Below, piece by piece: positions 34,604-42,571 of a DNA stretch of 62,506 nucleotides; position 1 is the first letter of the stretch, and every line of letters starts with the position of its first letter. The stretch is taken from NCBI GenBank assembly GCA_030828165.1, contig JAURDA010000006.1, positions 1 to 62,506 on the forward strand. The letters are read 5' to 3'. The stretch comes from Candidatus Poseidonia sp. (GTDB taxonomy: Archaea; Thermoplasmatota; Poseidoniia; Poseidoniales; Poseidoniaceae). Under the pieces are notes generated by a model, which was not told the DNA's origin, did no database searches, and saw only the letters and a program-made list of their open reading frames with translations. A program made the translations under genes and the position numbers.

Positions 34604-35668
34604 ATGGACATCGGCAGGATGATGAAGGGTTCGCCGCACCATTCACCCATGTCAGCGGATTTCGAGGAGGGCCAGTTCCTTGGCCTGCCCCAAGCCCAAG
34701 GCAAACCCGATGTCGTCGTGATGCCGCTGGCGTATGAACTCACCACTTCCTACGGAACCGGTGCGGTCGACGGGCCTGCTGCTTGCGTGGAAGCCAGCGG
34801 CCAGGTGGAATTGTTTGATGCAACGCTGGGCGCAGATTTACCCGATGGACGCCGTTTCAAAACCCTGCCCGTTTGGGAGGGCTCGGCCTCGACGTTGCGC
34901 GGCCAACTTGACGAGATGGTCGACCACGTGCAACCCTTCTTTGACGGGTCGGTCTTTCCGCTCGCTTTGGGTGGCGAGCATGGGATTCTGCCGGCGCTCG
35001 TGCGCGCCGCCCGTAGGCATCCTTTGGTCGACGGTGACTTGTCACGGTTGACCGTCGTGCAACTCGACGCTCATGCCGATTTGAGGTCTGAACTCGACGG
35101 AGAGGTGTTCTCGCACGCATGCGCAGCCTCCCGAAGTTTGGATGTCGGCGTCGGTCGTCTGCTTCAAGCGGGTATACGGGCCTACTCGCTGGAGGAATCG
35201 GTCCGGATTGACGAAGACGATCGCATCACGACGTTTTTCGCCAAAGACACCCAACACCCTCACACCGGTGGCGCTGAATGGCAACGCTGGCTTGACACCC
35301 TCGCGGCGATTCAAGGCCCTGTTCATTTGACGTTGGACATCGACGGGCTGGACGGAGCGCTCGTTCCTGCAACCGGGACACCTGTACCCGGAGGTTTGTC
35401 CTACTGGCAGGCTGTGGAAACCATCGAAACCCTGTTCGCCAACCCTTCCGCAACGGTCATCAGCGCCGATGTCAACGAAATCTTTGCTCAAGAAGGAACC
35501 CCGTTAACCCAATTCACCGCTGCGTGCCTTGCGACCAAGATGCTTGCCTGCCACCTTTTGGCTCGGCGGGAGGGCCGCTGGATTCGACGTGAAAAAACAC
35601 CCTCCGATGAAGCGCGGTCGTCCTTTTTTTCGGAAGCAAAAGGAGCAACATTTTCGGCACGTTCTTAA
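34604..35668 (+). CDS. speB: Arginase/agmatinase-family ureohydrolase
   Basis: A 354-residue ureohydrolase. The dinuclear-manganese ligands are all present: 'LALGGEHGI' (His), 'VVQLDAHADLR' (Asp, His, Asp) and 'LTLDIDGLDGALVPATGTP' (two Asp). The N-terminus has 'PDVVVMPLAYELTTSYGTGA' and the end 'VISADVNEI'. Agmatinase (agmatine to putrescine plus urea) is the best guess because AdoMet decarboxylase and a DHS-like gene follow; arginase or formimidoylglutamase is possible. Starts at 34604, 34619 or 34649 are all plausible. The last 30 residues are poorly conserved in composition. Confidence 0.85.
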   Translation: MDIGRMMKGSPHHSPMSADFEEGQFLGLPQAQGKPDVVVMPLAYELTTSYGTGAVDGPAACVEASGQVELFDATLGADLPDGRRFKTLPVWEGSASTLRGQLDEMVDHVQPFFDGSVFPLALGGEHGILPALVRAARRHPLVDGDLSRLTVVQLDAHADLRSELDGEVFSHACAASRSLDVGVGRLLQAGIRAYSLEESVRIDEDDRITTFFAKDTQHPHTGGAEWQRWLDTLAAIQGPVHLTLDIDGLDGALVPATGTPVPGGLSYWQAVETIETLFANPSATVISADVNEIFAQEGTPLTQFTAACLATKMLACHLLARREGRWIRREKTPSDEARSSFFSEAKGATFSARS

Positions 35669-35701
35669 ACAGAAGTGTCCGGCGGAGCGCAGGGTGATAC
35701 C

Positions 35702-36088
35702 ATGGTTGCACACCGTATCCGAGGTGCCCATGTCTTCGTAGACTACACGGGTGCTTTTTTTGAAGATGAGAACAGTCCGGATTGGGTCCTTTCCATCATG
35801 AGGGAAGCGGTTGCCCAAAGCCCTGCGACGGAAGTTCACTCAAGAGTCGTCGCTTTTGACGGTTCAACCTCACCCCCCGGGTTCGCCGCGGTGGTGCTCA
35901 TCGATGAAAGCCACATTACGGCTCACCACTATGCAGACCGTGGCATGCTTGCCTTGGACTGCTTCACCTGCGGTGATACCGACCCCGGGCAAATCGCCGA
36001 CTTCATCCATCACGCGTTGATGGAAGGTGCTCCGGAACTGCACTTGGTACGCCGAGACCGCGTGAACCGGTTTTTGACCGAGGCGTGA
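35702..36088 (+). CDS. speH: S-adenosylmethionine decarboxylase proenzyme (SpeH type)
   Basis: A 128-residue class 1B AdoMet decarboxylase, a self-cleaving pyruvoyl enzyme that supplies the aminopropyl donor for spermidine. The cleavage site is 'DESHITAHH', where the Ser becomes the pyruvoyl group and the His four residues later is the proton donor; the usual ESHISIH reads ESHITAH here. The processing/proton-donor Cys is in 'LDCFTCGD'. Length is typical. A GGTGAT motif precedes the ATG at 35702. It is 33 bases after the ureohydrolase gene and 4 bases before the DHS-like gene, a clear operon. No spermidine synthase gene is adjacent. Confidence 0.92.
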   Translation: MVAHRIRGAHVFVDYTGAFFEDENSPDWVLSIMREAVAQSPATEVHSRVVAFDGSTSPPGFAAVVLIDESHITAHHYADRGMLALDCFTCGDTDPGQIADFIHHALMEGAPELHLVRRDRVNRFLTEA

Positions 36089-36092
36089 TCGC

Positions 36093-37052
36093 ATGAGTGT
36101 TCGTGACTTCGTCAACGAACACTACCGCCACTTCAACGCCGGCACCGTTCAGCGCGCCAGCCAATCGTTGGTTGACACGTTGCAATCCGGCGGGAAAGTC
36201 TTCCTCACCTTGGCCGGCGCCATGAGCACCGCTGAAATCGGCCGGAGCCTCGCCGAAATGATTCGCTCAGGCCATGTTGCCGCGATTTCATGCACGGGAG
36301 CCAACCTCGAAGAGGACGTTTTCAATCTGGTGGCCCACGACCATTATGTGCGTCTGCCGCACTACGAAGACCTCGCTCCAAGCGACGAGGAAGCTTTGCT
36401 GGCTCGCCACCTGAATCGCGTCACCGACACGTGCATTCCGGAAGAGGAAGCCATCCGAGCGATTGAACACGAAGTTCTCCGACTTTGGAAAGAGGCTTCA
36501 GACGAAGATTCTTCCCACCTCCCGCATCGCTACCTCTACCGGCTGCTCGCTTCGGGCGCGCTGGAAGACGCCTACCAAGCCGACCCCCAGAACTCGTGGT
36601 TGCTGGCGGCGGCCCAGGTCAACCTGCCCCTTTTCGTCCCCGGGTGGGAGGATTCAACCCTCGGCAACATCTTTGCGGCTCGTTGTTCGGAGGGCGTGGT
36701 CAACCCAAGTGCGGTTTTGGGCGGTGTTCACTACATGACCGAACTGATGACGTTTTACCGCTCAACCGCTCATCCGTTGGCTTTCCTTCAAGCAGGCGGC
36801 GGTATCGCAGGGGATTTTCCGATTTGCGTGGTCCCTCTTTTGCACCAAGACCTCGGTGAAACCGATGTCTCGCTGTGGGCTTGGTTTGCTCAAATCACCG
36901 ACGCAACCGCTTCCTACGGGGGATATTCCGGCGCGCCGCCAAACGAGAAAATCACGTGGGGTAAACTGAGCGCAGCAACCCCTCGGTTCAACATCCAAAG
37001 CGACGCCAGCATCGTTTTACCCCTGATGTTTGGCTATGTTTTGGACCTCTAG
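36093..37052 (+). CDS. Deoxyhypusine synthase-like protein (bacterial-type DHS family)
   Basis: A 319-residue member of the deoxyhypusine synthase family, whose members move the butylamine of spermidine, via NAD, to eIF5A lysine or to another amine. N-terminal Rossmann features: 'KVFLTLAGAMSTAEIGRSLAEM' and 'ISCTGANLEEDVFNL'. The active-site Lys is in 'NEKITWGKLS' (Lys291). However, the canonical 'GGGVxKHH' reads 'GGGIAGDFPICVVPLL', as in the DHS-like group found in many bacteria, so the canonical catalytic His is missing from that place. The gene follows speH by 4 bases. It could be the hypusination enzyme, a homospermidine-type synthase, or something else; operon context supports polyamine chemistry. 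Confidence 0.85.
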   Translation: MSVRDFVNEHYRHFNAGTVQRASQSLVDTLQSGGKVFLTLAGAMSTAEIGRSLAEMIRSGHVAAISCTGANLEEDVFNLVAHDHYVRLPHYEDLAPSDEEALLARHLNRVTDTCIPEEEAIRAIEHEVLRLWKEASDEDSSHLPHRYLYRLLASGALEDAYQADPQNSWLLAAAQVNLPLFVPGWEDSTLGNIFAARCSEGVVNPSAVLGGVHYMTELMTFYRSTAHPLAFLQAGGGIAGDFPICVVPLLHQDLGETDVSLWAWFAQITDATASYGGYSGAPPNEKITWGKLSAATPRFNIQSDASIVLPLMFGYVLDL

Positions 37053-37067
37053 GAGGCGCAATCCTCC
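37052..37067 (+). terminator. Possible hairpin at the end of the polyamine operon
   Basis: GGAGG and CCTCC flank a 6-base loop (CGCAAT) starting at the stop codon of the DHS-like gene. There is no T-tract, and archaeal terminators mainly rely on T-runs, so this is a weak call. Confidence 0.25.
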
Positions 37068-37103
37068 CAAAGTCTTGAAGGGGACCGCCTCCGGTTTCTT
37101 CTC

Positions 37104-40100
37104 ATGAAAACCGTCCGACCGTTGCTTACGGTAGCGCTGTGTGCAGTTTTGCTCTTCTCCACGCTTCCCGTCCATGCCGACGAAGCCACGGAGATCGGTC
37201 TTGAGATTCGGGTTCATTGGGTCGAATTGAGCGGAGACCCGGTGCATGCTTACTTGCTCACGTTTGCCGACAACGCTTCCTACCAGGTCAACCTGTCCAT
37301 GGAACACCTCCGAAACGATTCGTTGCTTCCTGCTTCCTACGTGCTGGAATGGGGGAGTGAGGACGGTAGGCGGACCGCCCTTGCAACCTTCAACACCTCG
37401 TTGGCGTGGGGCGATCGCATCGTGTTGGACGCGCACATTACTTCTCGAGACGGCAGCCCGGTTGACGTCGCCCACAGCCGTGAGTTGACGGTTGGGGTTT
37501 GGAACCAACCGATGGACGACCACGAAGTGATGCTCACGAGTTCGTGGTCGCTTGAACAAGTCTACGACAACGGTTCGGGTCCGCAACGTTTTGCCTTGAG
37601 TTTTACCGGGCAGGGCTGGCAGGAACGCGTTGGCGAAGTCCTTTCTTCTTGGGAGCTGGGCAACGGCACGTTCCAAACCCTTGAGACCACGGGAGAGGGT
37701 GAAACGGACCTCGATTTGGTCCTCACGCAGGTTTGGAAGAACGAAACACTCGTTGCCGGCATCCTGACCCATCAGGTGTTCGATGCTCGCGGATTTGGGT
37801 CGCTTCAAACCACGGTCGTTGACGGGGAAATGGAAACGGTCGTCCAAGCCGATGTCGCTCAGGCCCTGCTCAACCGGTCGTTGGTCAACGGCGTCGTTGG
37901 TGAGCGCTTGGTGCTCGAAGCGACGGGCAGCCTGAACGTCACCGAAGACGGAGCGGAGAACAATTCGCTGAACATCGACGGCGAACTTGCCGTGTTCTTC
38001 TTTGAATACCACGACGTCAACGGTGAACGCTTGCTTCAACACACCGCTTTCGAGGCCATGGCCGATTTCGTGCTCATCGAAGACGGCACCCGCTTGGACG
38101 TCGACCTTGACGGTTTCATTTCGTTGGAGCGGTGGGAAAACGGCGTTCGCACCGAGCACGTGGAGGAACTCTACGGCGACGGCACCTTTGGGTTCGAGGG
38201 TGAAGACGAGAACGCTTCGGTGCAGGTAAACGGCACCATTCTCGACCTGCACACAAAGATCGAGAACGGGACCACGACCGTTGATGACCTTCACGTCGAC
38301 GGGGTGCTCACGGGCGATGTCCAAGGGTCATTTGGAGTCGTTCGAGGCATTGAGACCACGGGCATGCAAGCCAACGCCACGGGCGAATCCTTCCTCGTCA
38401 ACGTCATCTTCCAAGAATCGTGGTTCAACATCACCGGCGTGAACGGAGGGAATTTCTTCGATGGCGCAGGAATCGGGGCCACCCACAACCAGACGTGGGA
38501 CTACCAAGTTGTTCAATCCGATTGGGACAACCGAACGGTTCGCTTGGTGTGGCGAGAAACCGGTCCGGATGCGGACGAAGGCGAGACCTTCCCCGACCAC
38601 AGCCCGGTGGAACAAGCTCCAACGCCTCCGGTGTCCGAGGAAGGTCTTGGTGACGTGACGGTCGGCCGAGAAACCGGTTTGATGCCCATTCCCATGGCGA
38701 CCAACGACCGCTTGCTGCTCAACGACCAAGAAGGAATGTCGCTTTCTGTGCTCGCTGGGGAAACCACCACCGATGCACGAGACGGCCACAACCTGACGGT
38801 GATTGCGTGGACGGGGACGTACGGAGGTTCGGGCGAATCGGGGACGGCCTCGGGAGCCGTGGTCTCCGTGGGCCCCTTGTCGGGCTTGCTCTCCAATGTG
38901 GAGCGAAACCTGAGTCTTCCCTTTGGTGAAAGCGGTGAAAACATTGCCGTTCGGGAAACACAACACCTCGACCGGGTTCTGTCGCCCGAAATTGTCAGTG
39001 AAGACCAAAACAACCCGCCGGCGGTCGGTGCAATCGGCCTTCGCGAAGGTTTGGTGGTTGGCGAAGGTGGCAGTTTTGCTCATCTTGAGGCGAGTGTTAC
39101 CGATTCGGAATGGAACGTGGTGGAGGTCACCGCAGATGCCAGCAGCGTCGGTTTGGGCATACTTCAACTCAACGACCGCGGCCTTGACGGTGATCAGAGC
39201 ATTGGCGACGATGTCTACACTTCCACGCTGCATGTAACCGGCCTTGAAGTCGGCGAATACTCGGTCAACATCACGGCCACCGACAGTTTTGGTTCGGTGA
39301 GCACCAAGCAGGGGTCCATCACGGTCGTCAACCAAGCCCCTCGTCTGTTGTCGGTTGAATTTGCTCCTTCATCCCTCGAACGGGGGCAATCTACGGTGGT
39401 GAACGCCCGTGCTTACGACGGTCACGGCGTTTCAAAGGTTCAATTGGACCTTCGTCCGTACGAAGGCACCTTGGTTGACCTGACGGCCACCGACGGTGTG
39501 TGGACGGCCATGGTGCCGCTCCCGCTTGGCTTTTCGCCGGGGGTTCAGACCGTCACGATGGTGGTCGAGGACGGTTTGGGAGCCAGCGAACGTTACCAAC
39601 GTTTTACCCAAGGCGAAATCGGCGATGCTGTCAAAGGCCCTCATTACGTCGACGTGGCCTTCGAAAACCCCATCGAAATCGAGGTGCTGAACGACCGGCC
39701 CGTGATGGAGGCGTTGGCCCTGACGGTTGAGAAAAAGCCAGAGGAATCCGCTGTCTTTACCGTCGTCGTTACGGATCGCGATGGCATTGAACGCGTTCAA
39801 ATCGACCTTGGGGTCTATGCGCCCATCGGCCAAAGCTCGTGGTCAGCGATGCACGACGACGGTCGTTCCGGTGGTGATTTGACGGCCGGAGACGGCGTGT
39901 ATTCTGTGCTGCTCTCCATTCGCGACGGGACGCCGCTCGGCACACATGAAGTCAGCGTCAGAAGTTTTGATGCGTACGGAGAAATGAACACCACATCGGT
40001 CGCCATACAATTGGTGGACGCAAGCGGCCCAAGCGAAGAGGGACCCGCATCAACCACCGTTTTGGTGACCGTCCTTGGCGGCCTGCTTGTGTTGGGGGCG

Positions 40101-40178
40101 CTCCTTGTTCTCGGTTTGATGAACCGGCGACAAGGTGGGCAAGACGGTGAGTCGGTTGATCGCTTTGGGACGCAGTGA
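37104..40178 (+). CDS. Large exported surface protein with Ig-like repeats
   Basis: A 1,024-residue protein with a signal peptide (MKTVRPLLTVALCAVLLFST) and a C-terminal membrane span ('TTVLVTVLGGLLVLGALLVLG') followed by a short charged tail. The 950-residue external part is beta-rich, acidic and full of Asn-x-Ser/Thr sites for glycosylation. In the second half, two modules carry the same motif, 'LDGDQSIGDDVYTSTLHV' and 'GGDLTAGDGVYSVLLSI', each ahead of a 'GxYxVxIxAxDSFGxxS' strand, as in Ig-like/cadherin-like repeats of surface proteins. No enzyme motif is visible. Likely a cell-surface or envelope protein; neighbours do not suggest a specific role. Confidence 0.8.
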   Translation: MKTVRPLLTVALCAVLLFSTLPVHADEATEIGLEIRVHWVELSGDPVHAYLLTFADNASYQVNLSMEHLRNDSLLPASYVLEWGSEDGRRTALATFNTSLAWGDRIVLDAHITSRDGSPVDVAHSRELTVGVWNQPMDDHEVMLTSSWSLEQVYDNGSGPQRFALSFTGQGWQERVGEVLSSWELGNGTFQTLETTGEGETDLDLVLTQVWKNETLVAGILTHQVFDARGFGSLQTTVVDGEMETVVQADVAQALLNRSLVNGVVGERLVLEATGSLNVTEDGAENNSLNIDGELAVFFFEYHDVNGERLLQHTAFEAMADFVLIEDGTRLDVDLDGFISLERWENGVRTEHVEELYGDGTFGFEGEDENASVQVNGTILDLHTKIENGTTTVDDLHVDGVLTGDVQGSFGVVRGIETTGMQANATGESFLVNVIFQESWFNITGVNGGNFFDGAGIGATHNQTWDYQVVQSDWDNRTVRLVWRETGPDADEGETFPDHSPVEQAPTPPVSEEGLGDVTVGRETGLMPIPMATNDRLLLNDQEGMSLSVLAGETTTDARDGHNLTVIAWTGTYGGSGESGTASGAVVSVGPLSGLLSNVERNLSLPFGESGENIAVRETQHLDRVLSPEIVSEDQNNPPAVGAIGLREGLVVGEGGSFAHLEASVTDSEWNVVEVTADASSVGLGILQLNDRGLDGDQSIGDDVYTSTLHVTGLEVGEYSVNITATDSFGSVSTKQGSITVVNQAPRLLSVEFAPSSLERGQSTVVNARAYDGHGVSKVQLDLRPYEGTLVDLTATDGVWTAMVPLPLGFSPGVQTVTMVVEDGLGASERYQRFTQGEIGDAVKGPHYVDVAFENPIEIEVLNDRPVMEALALTVEKKPEESAVFTVVVTDRDGIERVQIDLGVYAPIGQSSWSAMHDDGRSGGDLTAGDGVYSVLLSIRDGTPLGTHEVSVRSFDAYGEMNTTSVAIQLVDASGPSEEGPASTTVLVTVLGGLLVLGALLVLGLMNRRQGGQDGESVDRFGTQ

Positions 40179-40212
40179 CCTTTGATGCTCATTTCAACCC
40201 GGCCGACAATCG

Positions 40213-40219
40213 TTTAAAC
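40213..40219 (+). promoter_or_regulatory. TATA box of tRNA-Gly
   Basis: TTTAAAC lies about 28 bases upstream of the first tRNA base, the normal archaeal spacing, in an otherwise GC-rich spacer. Confidence 0.5.
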
Positions 40220-40243
40220 CCCTGCAAGGTGCGAGGGATGCAA

Positions 40244-40315
40244 GCGAGCGTAGTGTAGTGGTTATCACCGGGCGTTGCCAACGCCTGAACCCGGGTTCGA
40301 GTCCCGGCGCTCGCA
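40244..40315 (+). tRNA. tRNA-Gly (anticodon GCC)
   Basis: A full cloverleaf can be folded by eye. The acceptor stem GCGAGCG pairs with CGCTCGC (40308-40314), with discriminator A at 40315. The D-arm region is TAGTGTAGTGGTTATCA. The anticodon arm is GGGCG-TTGCCAA-CGCCT, exposing GCC, and the T-arm is CCGGG-TTCGAGT-CCCGG. No intron, and CCA is not encoded. It reads GGC and GGT glycine codons. Confidence 0.95.
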
Positions 40316-40347
40316 TTTCATGCTCCCCTTCAACGCCTTATTGTGAA

Positions 40348-40357
40348 GTTTTATGGG
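40348..40357 (+). promoter_or_regulatory. TATA box of the Alba-like gene
   Basis: GTTTTATGGG lies about 35 bases ahead of the ATG at 40390 in the spacer after tRNA-Gly, giving the Alba-like gene its own promoter. Confidence 0.4.
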
Positions 40358-40389
40358 ATGGAGGACTCACCTTTCCGAAGGGGAGAACC

Positions 40390-40710
40390 ATGTCCGACCG
40401 ACGAGAAATTTTCATTGGCAAAAAACCGCTGCACGCCTACGTTCGCGCCGTCGTTATGGCGATGGAGGAAGGGAACCGCGCCGTCCAGTTGGTGGCCCGT
40501 GGTGCCACCATCTCACGGGCTGTCGATGTGGCTGAAGTTTGCCGCCGTCGCAGCGGTCACATCGCGCAAAGTTTGCCCGAAACGGTCACGATTGACCAGC
40601 TGGCATGCGAATCGGAAGAAATCCCCGGTGAAGACGGCGTTCGTACCGTCAGCGTGCTGCGCATCGATTTGACCGGCGAGGGCGAGGTTCCTGCCGCTCA
40701 AGAGGCCTGA
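40390..40710 (+). CDS. Alba-like DNA/RNA-binding protein
   Basis: A 106-residue protein with the Alba fold pattern: 'REIFIGKKPLHAYVRAVVMAMEEGNRAVQLVARGATISRAVDVAEV' region, where the Lys-Lys-Pro and the 'ARGATISRAVDVAE' helix correspond to the nucleic-acid-binding surface of Alba dimers, then strands 'ETVTIDQLACESEE' and 'RTVSVLRIDLTGE'. Alba proteins coat DNA or bind RNA in archaea. ATG 40390 follows a TATA box; upstream in-frame sequence runs through the tRNA and is not coding. The last 13 bases overlap the convergent ArsC-like gene. Confidence 0.88.
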   Translation: MSDRREIFIGKKPLHAYVRAVVMAMEEGNRAVQLVARGATISRAVDVAEVCRRRSGHIAQSLPETVTIDQLACESEEIPGEDGVRTVSVLRIDLTGEGEVPAAQEA

Positions 40711-41069
40711 TTGAGCAGTGCTTTCAAGCGGCGCTCAATCTCTTCCGCGGTGCGCTCGTAAACAGCGTACTCGCTTCCAACCGGGTCCTCAAGGCCCCAG
40801 TCTTCGTCGATCTTGATGGCGGGACAATGAACGCCGCAACCCATTGAAATCACCTTGTCGAAGGCCTCGGGTTGGAATTCATCGATGCTCTGAGGATGCA
40901 TGCCGGTGGTATCGATGCCTCGGCTTTCCAATAAGGTCAGCGCATGGGGGGCCACGGCGGCTGCAGGGTGGGTACCTGCCGATGCGCCGGTCACGCCCAT
41001 CGACTTGGCCAAACCCTCAGCCATTTGCGACCTGCAGGAGTTGCCGACGCACACGAACAAGATGTTCAT
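40698..41069 (-). CDS. arsC: Arsenate reductase / low-molecular-weight phosphatase family protein
   Basis: A 123-residue protein of the LMW protein-tyrosine-phosphatase fold. The P-loop is 'FVCVGNSCRSQMAEG' (C-x5-R, with an extra Cys), and the second cysteine region 'ISMGCGVHCPAIKIDEDWGLEDP' has the Cys spacing and 'W.LEDP' of thioredoxin-coupled arsenate reductases. It most likely reduces arsenate to arsenite; a phosphatase role is the alternative. Its end overlaps the end of the Alba-like gene by 13 bases. No arsenite exporter is adjacent. Confidence 0.85.
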   Translation of the reverse strand: MNILFVCVGNSCRSQMAEGLAKSMGVTGASAGTHPAAAVAPHALTLLESRGIDTTGMHPQSIDEFQPEAFDKVISMGCGVHCPAIKIDEDWGLEDPVGSEYAVYERTAEEIERRLKALLNQAS

Positions 41070-41154
41070 GGTTGGGAGGCTGCTTTGAGTGCATTTGAAC
41101 CCTTTCTCCGTAGACTACGGGGGATTGACATAGGGCCGGCGCCTCCCCGCTCCT

Positions 41155-41523
41155 GTGCGGTGGTGTCACCTCGTCAACGGAGGTCTGTTCGCCGTGTTCT
41201 TCAGCCTCCACATCGTCTTCGCTTCGTTGGACCTGGAACTCGCTTTCCGCCTGGTCGCCGTGGTGATCACCGCTCAAATTCTTCTTTTCGGGCCGCTTTC
41301 GGTGCTTCTCGAGGGCTCGCCTTCTCGCCTCCGTCGAAGGACGACCAATCAAACCGGGGCTTTGCTCTCCCTTCCTCTCTGCGTCGGTCTTGCATGGGCC
41401 TACGCCGGGATGGCGTGGTCGTGGCCGCTGGTGCTTCTGCTCAGCGGCACCTCCCTCGGGGTGCATATGATGTTGGACCGGCGGCTGTCCACATCGGTGA
41501 ACGGTCCTTCGTGGGTGGGTTGA
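41155..41523 (+). CDS. Small polytopic membrane protein
   Basis: A 122-residue protein with four hydrophobic segments ('LFAVFFSLHIVFASL', 'AFRLVAVVITAQILLFGPLSVLL', 'ALLSLPLCVGLAWAYAGMA', 'WPLVLLLSGTSLGVHMML') and a basic loop 'SRLRRR'. No family recognised. An in-frame stop at 41131 restricts the start; GTG 41155 is the earliest option. It precedes the Mrp-like gene by 25 bases. Confidence 0.55.
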   Translation: MRWCHLVNGGLFAVFFSLHIVFASLDLELAFRLVAVVITAQILLFGPLSVLLEGSPSRLRRRTTNQTGALLSLPLCVGLAWAYAGMAWSWPLVLLLSGTSLGVHMMLDRRLSTSVNGPSWVG

Positions 41524-41548
41524 AGTAGGCCTCCACGGTGGTTTGGGC

Positions 41549-42562
41549 ATGGCGGATTCCCCCGTGACCATCAACTCCCCCGGCGGCCAGTCGGCACCGG
41601 CCAATTCCGAACCTTCGCCCCAAGAGCAGAAGCAAATGGAGCAGGCGTACGCTCAAATGAAACGGAAAATGGCGATGGAGGAAATCGGTCGGAAAATCAA
41701 GCACAAGATCATGGTGCTTTCCGGCAAAGGCGGCGTGGGGAAGTCCACCGTTTCCACCGGGTTAGCGCTCTCCTTGGCCCAACAAGGCCATCGCGTTGGT
41801 ATTCTCGACATTGACATCACCGGCCCCAACGTCCCCAAGATGATGGGTCTTGACGGGCGGCGCCTCCACGTTGAGAACAAACGCATTCATCCTGCAGAAG
41901 GCCACTTGGGCGTCAAGGTGATCAGCATGGCCTTCCTCCTGGAGGACGAAGACACACCCGTGGTCTGGCGAGGCCCGATTAAACTCGGCGCCATTCAACA
42001 ATTCATTGGCGACGTCGAGTGGGGTGAACTTGACTACCTGATCATCGATTTCCCCCCCGGCACGTCCGATGAACCGTTGACCGTGGCCCAATCCCTCCCC
42101 AACATCGACGGCATGGTCATCGTCACCACGCCCCAACAGGTCGCGTTGCTGGACAGCCGAAAATCGATCACGTTTTCCGAATCCCTGAAGATTCCCGTGC
42201 TCGGCGTGGTGGAGAACATGAGCGGTTTCACCGTCAACGGCACCGCCGCTCCCGGCACAAGCCTCAACATCGCTGCTCCCGGTGGAAAAACCCTCACGGC
42301 CACGGCGGACGATGATGGCCGCTTTTCCGTGACGCTTGACATCTTCAAGCAAGGCGGGGGCCAAGCGACGGCAGACGAATTTGGTGTCCCGTTTTTGGGG
42401 GCCCTGCCCTTTGACCCGGGTTTCGTTCGTGGCGGTGACGACGGTGTCCACCGCATCGTCTCCGAACCCGACGGGCCCTCCGCCCACGCCTTTGCCAACG
42501 TCGTTGAGGCGATTCAAGCCCAACTTTCCGACGGCACCGACAGCGGCCTGGAAATCGTGTGA
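41549..42562 (+). CDS. Mrp/NBP35-family P-loop ATPase lacking all cysteines
   Basis: A 337-residue ParA/MinD-related ATPase of the Mrp (ApbC) family, normally a carrier that assembles and hands over 4Fe-4S clusters. Present: deviant Walker A 'VLSGKGGVGKSTVSTGLA', 'ILDIDITGPNVPKMMGL', 'IIDFPPGTSDEPLT' and 'VIVTTPQQVALLD'. After 'GVVENMSG' the family should carry the C-x-x-C pair that bridges the cluster between two subunits. Here it is replaced by a 38-residue beta-like insertion (about residues 227-264, 'GTAAPGTSLNIAAPGGKT...') before normal wording resumes at 'DIFKQGGGQATADEFGVP'. The whole protein contains no Cys. The DUF971 gene follows by 9 bases. The ATG at 41549 is preferred over a TTG at 41543. 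Confidence 0.9.
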   Translation: MADSPVTINSPGGQSAPANSEPSPQEQKQMEQAYAQMKRKMAMEEIGRKIKHKIMVLSGKGGVGKSTVSTGLALSLAQQGHRVGILDIDITGPNVPKMMGLDGRRLHVENKRIHPAEGHLGVKVISMAFLLEDEDTPVVWRGPIKLGAIQQFIGDVEWGELDYLIIDFPPGTSDEPLTVAQSLPNIDGMVIVTTPQQVALLDSRKSITFSESLKIPVLGVVENMSGFTVNGTAAPGTSLNIAAPGGKTLTATADDDGRFSVTLDIFKQGGGQATADEFGVPFLGALPFDPGFVRGGDDGVHRIVSEPDGPSAHAFANVVEAIQAQLSDGTDSGLEIV

Positions 42563-42571
42563 GGTGGACCG

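Noticed and set aside
37017-38324. Minus-strand open frame of about 435 codons opposite the surface protein
   Set aside because: The plus-strand product has a signal peptide, repeats and a C-terminal anchor; the antisense frame has no start context or protein-like features.
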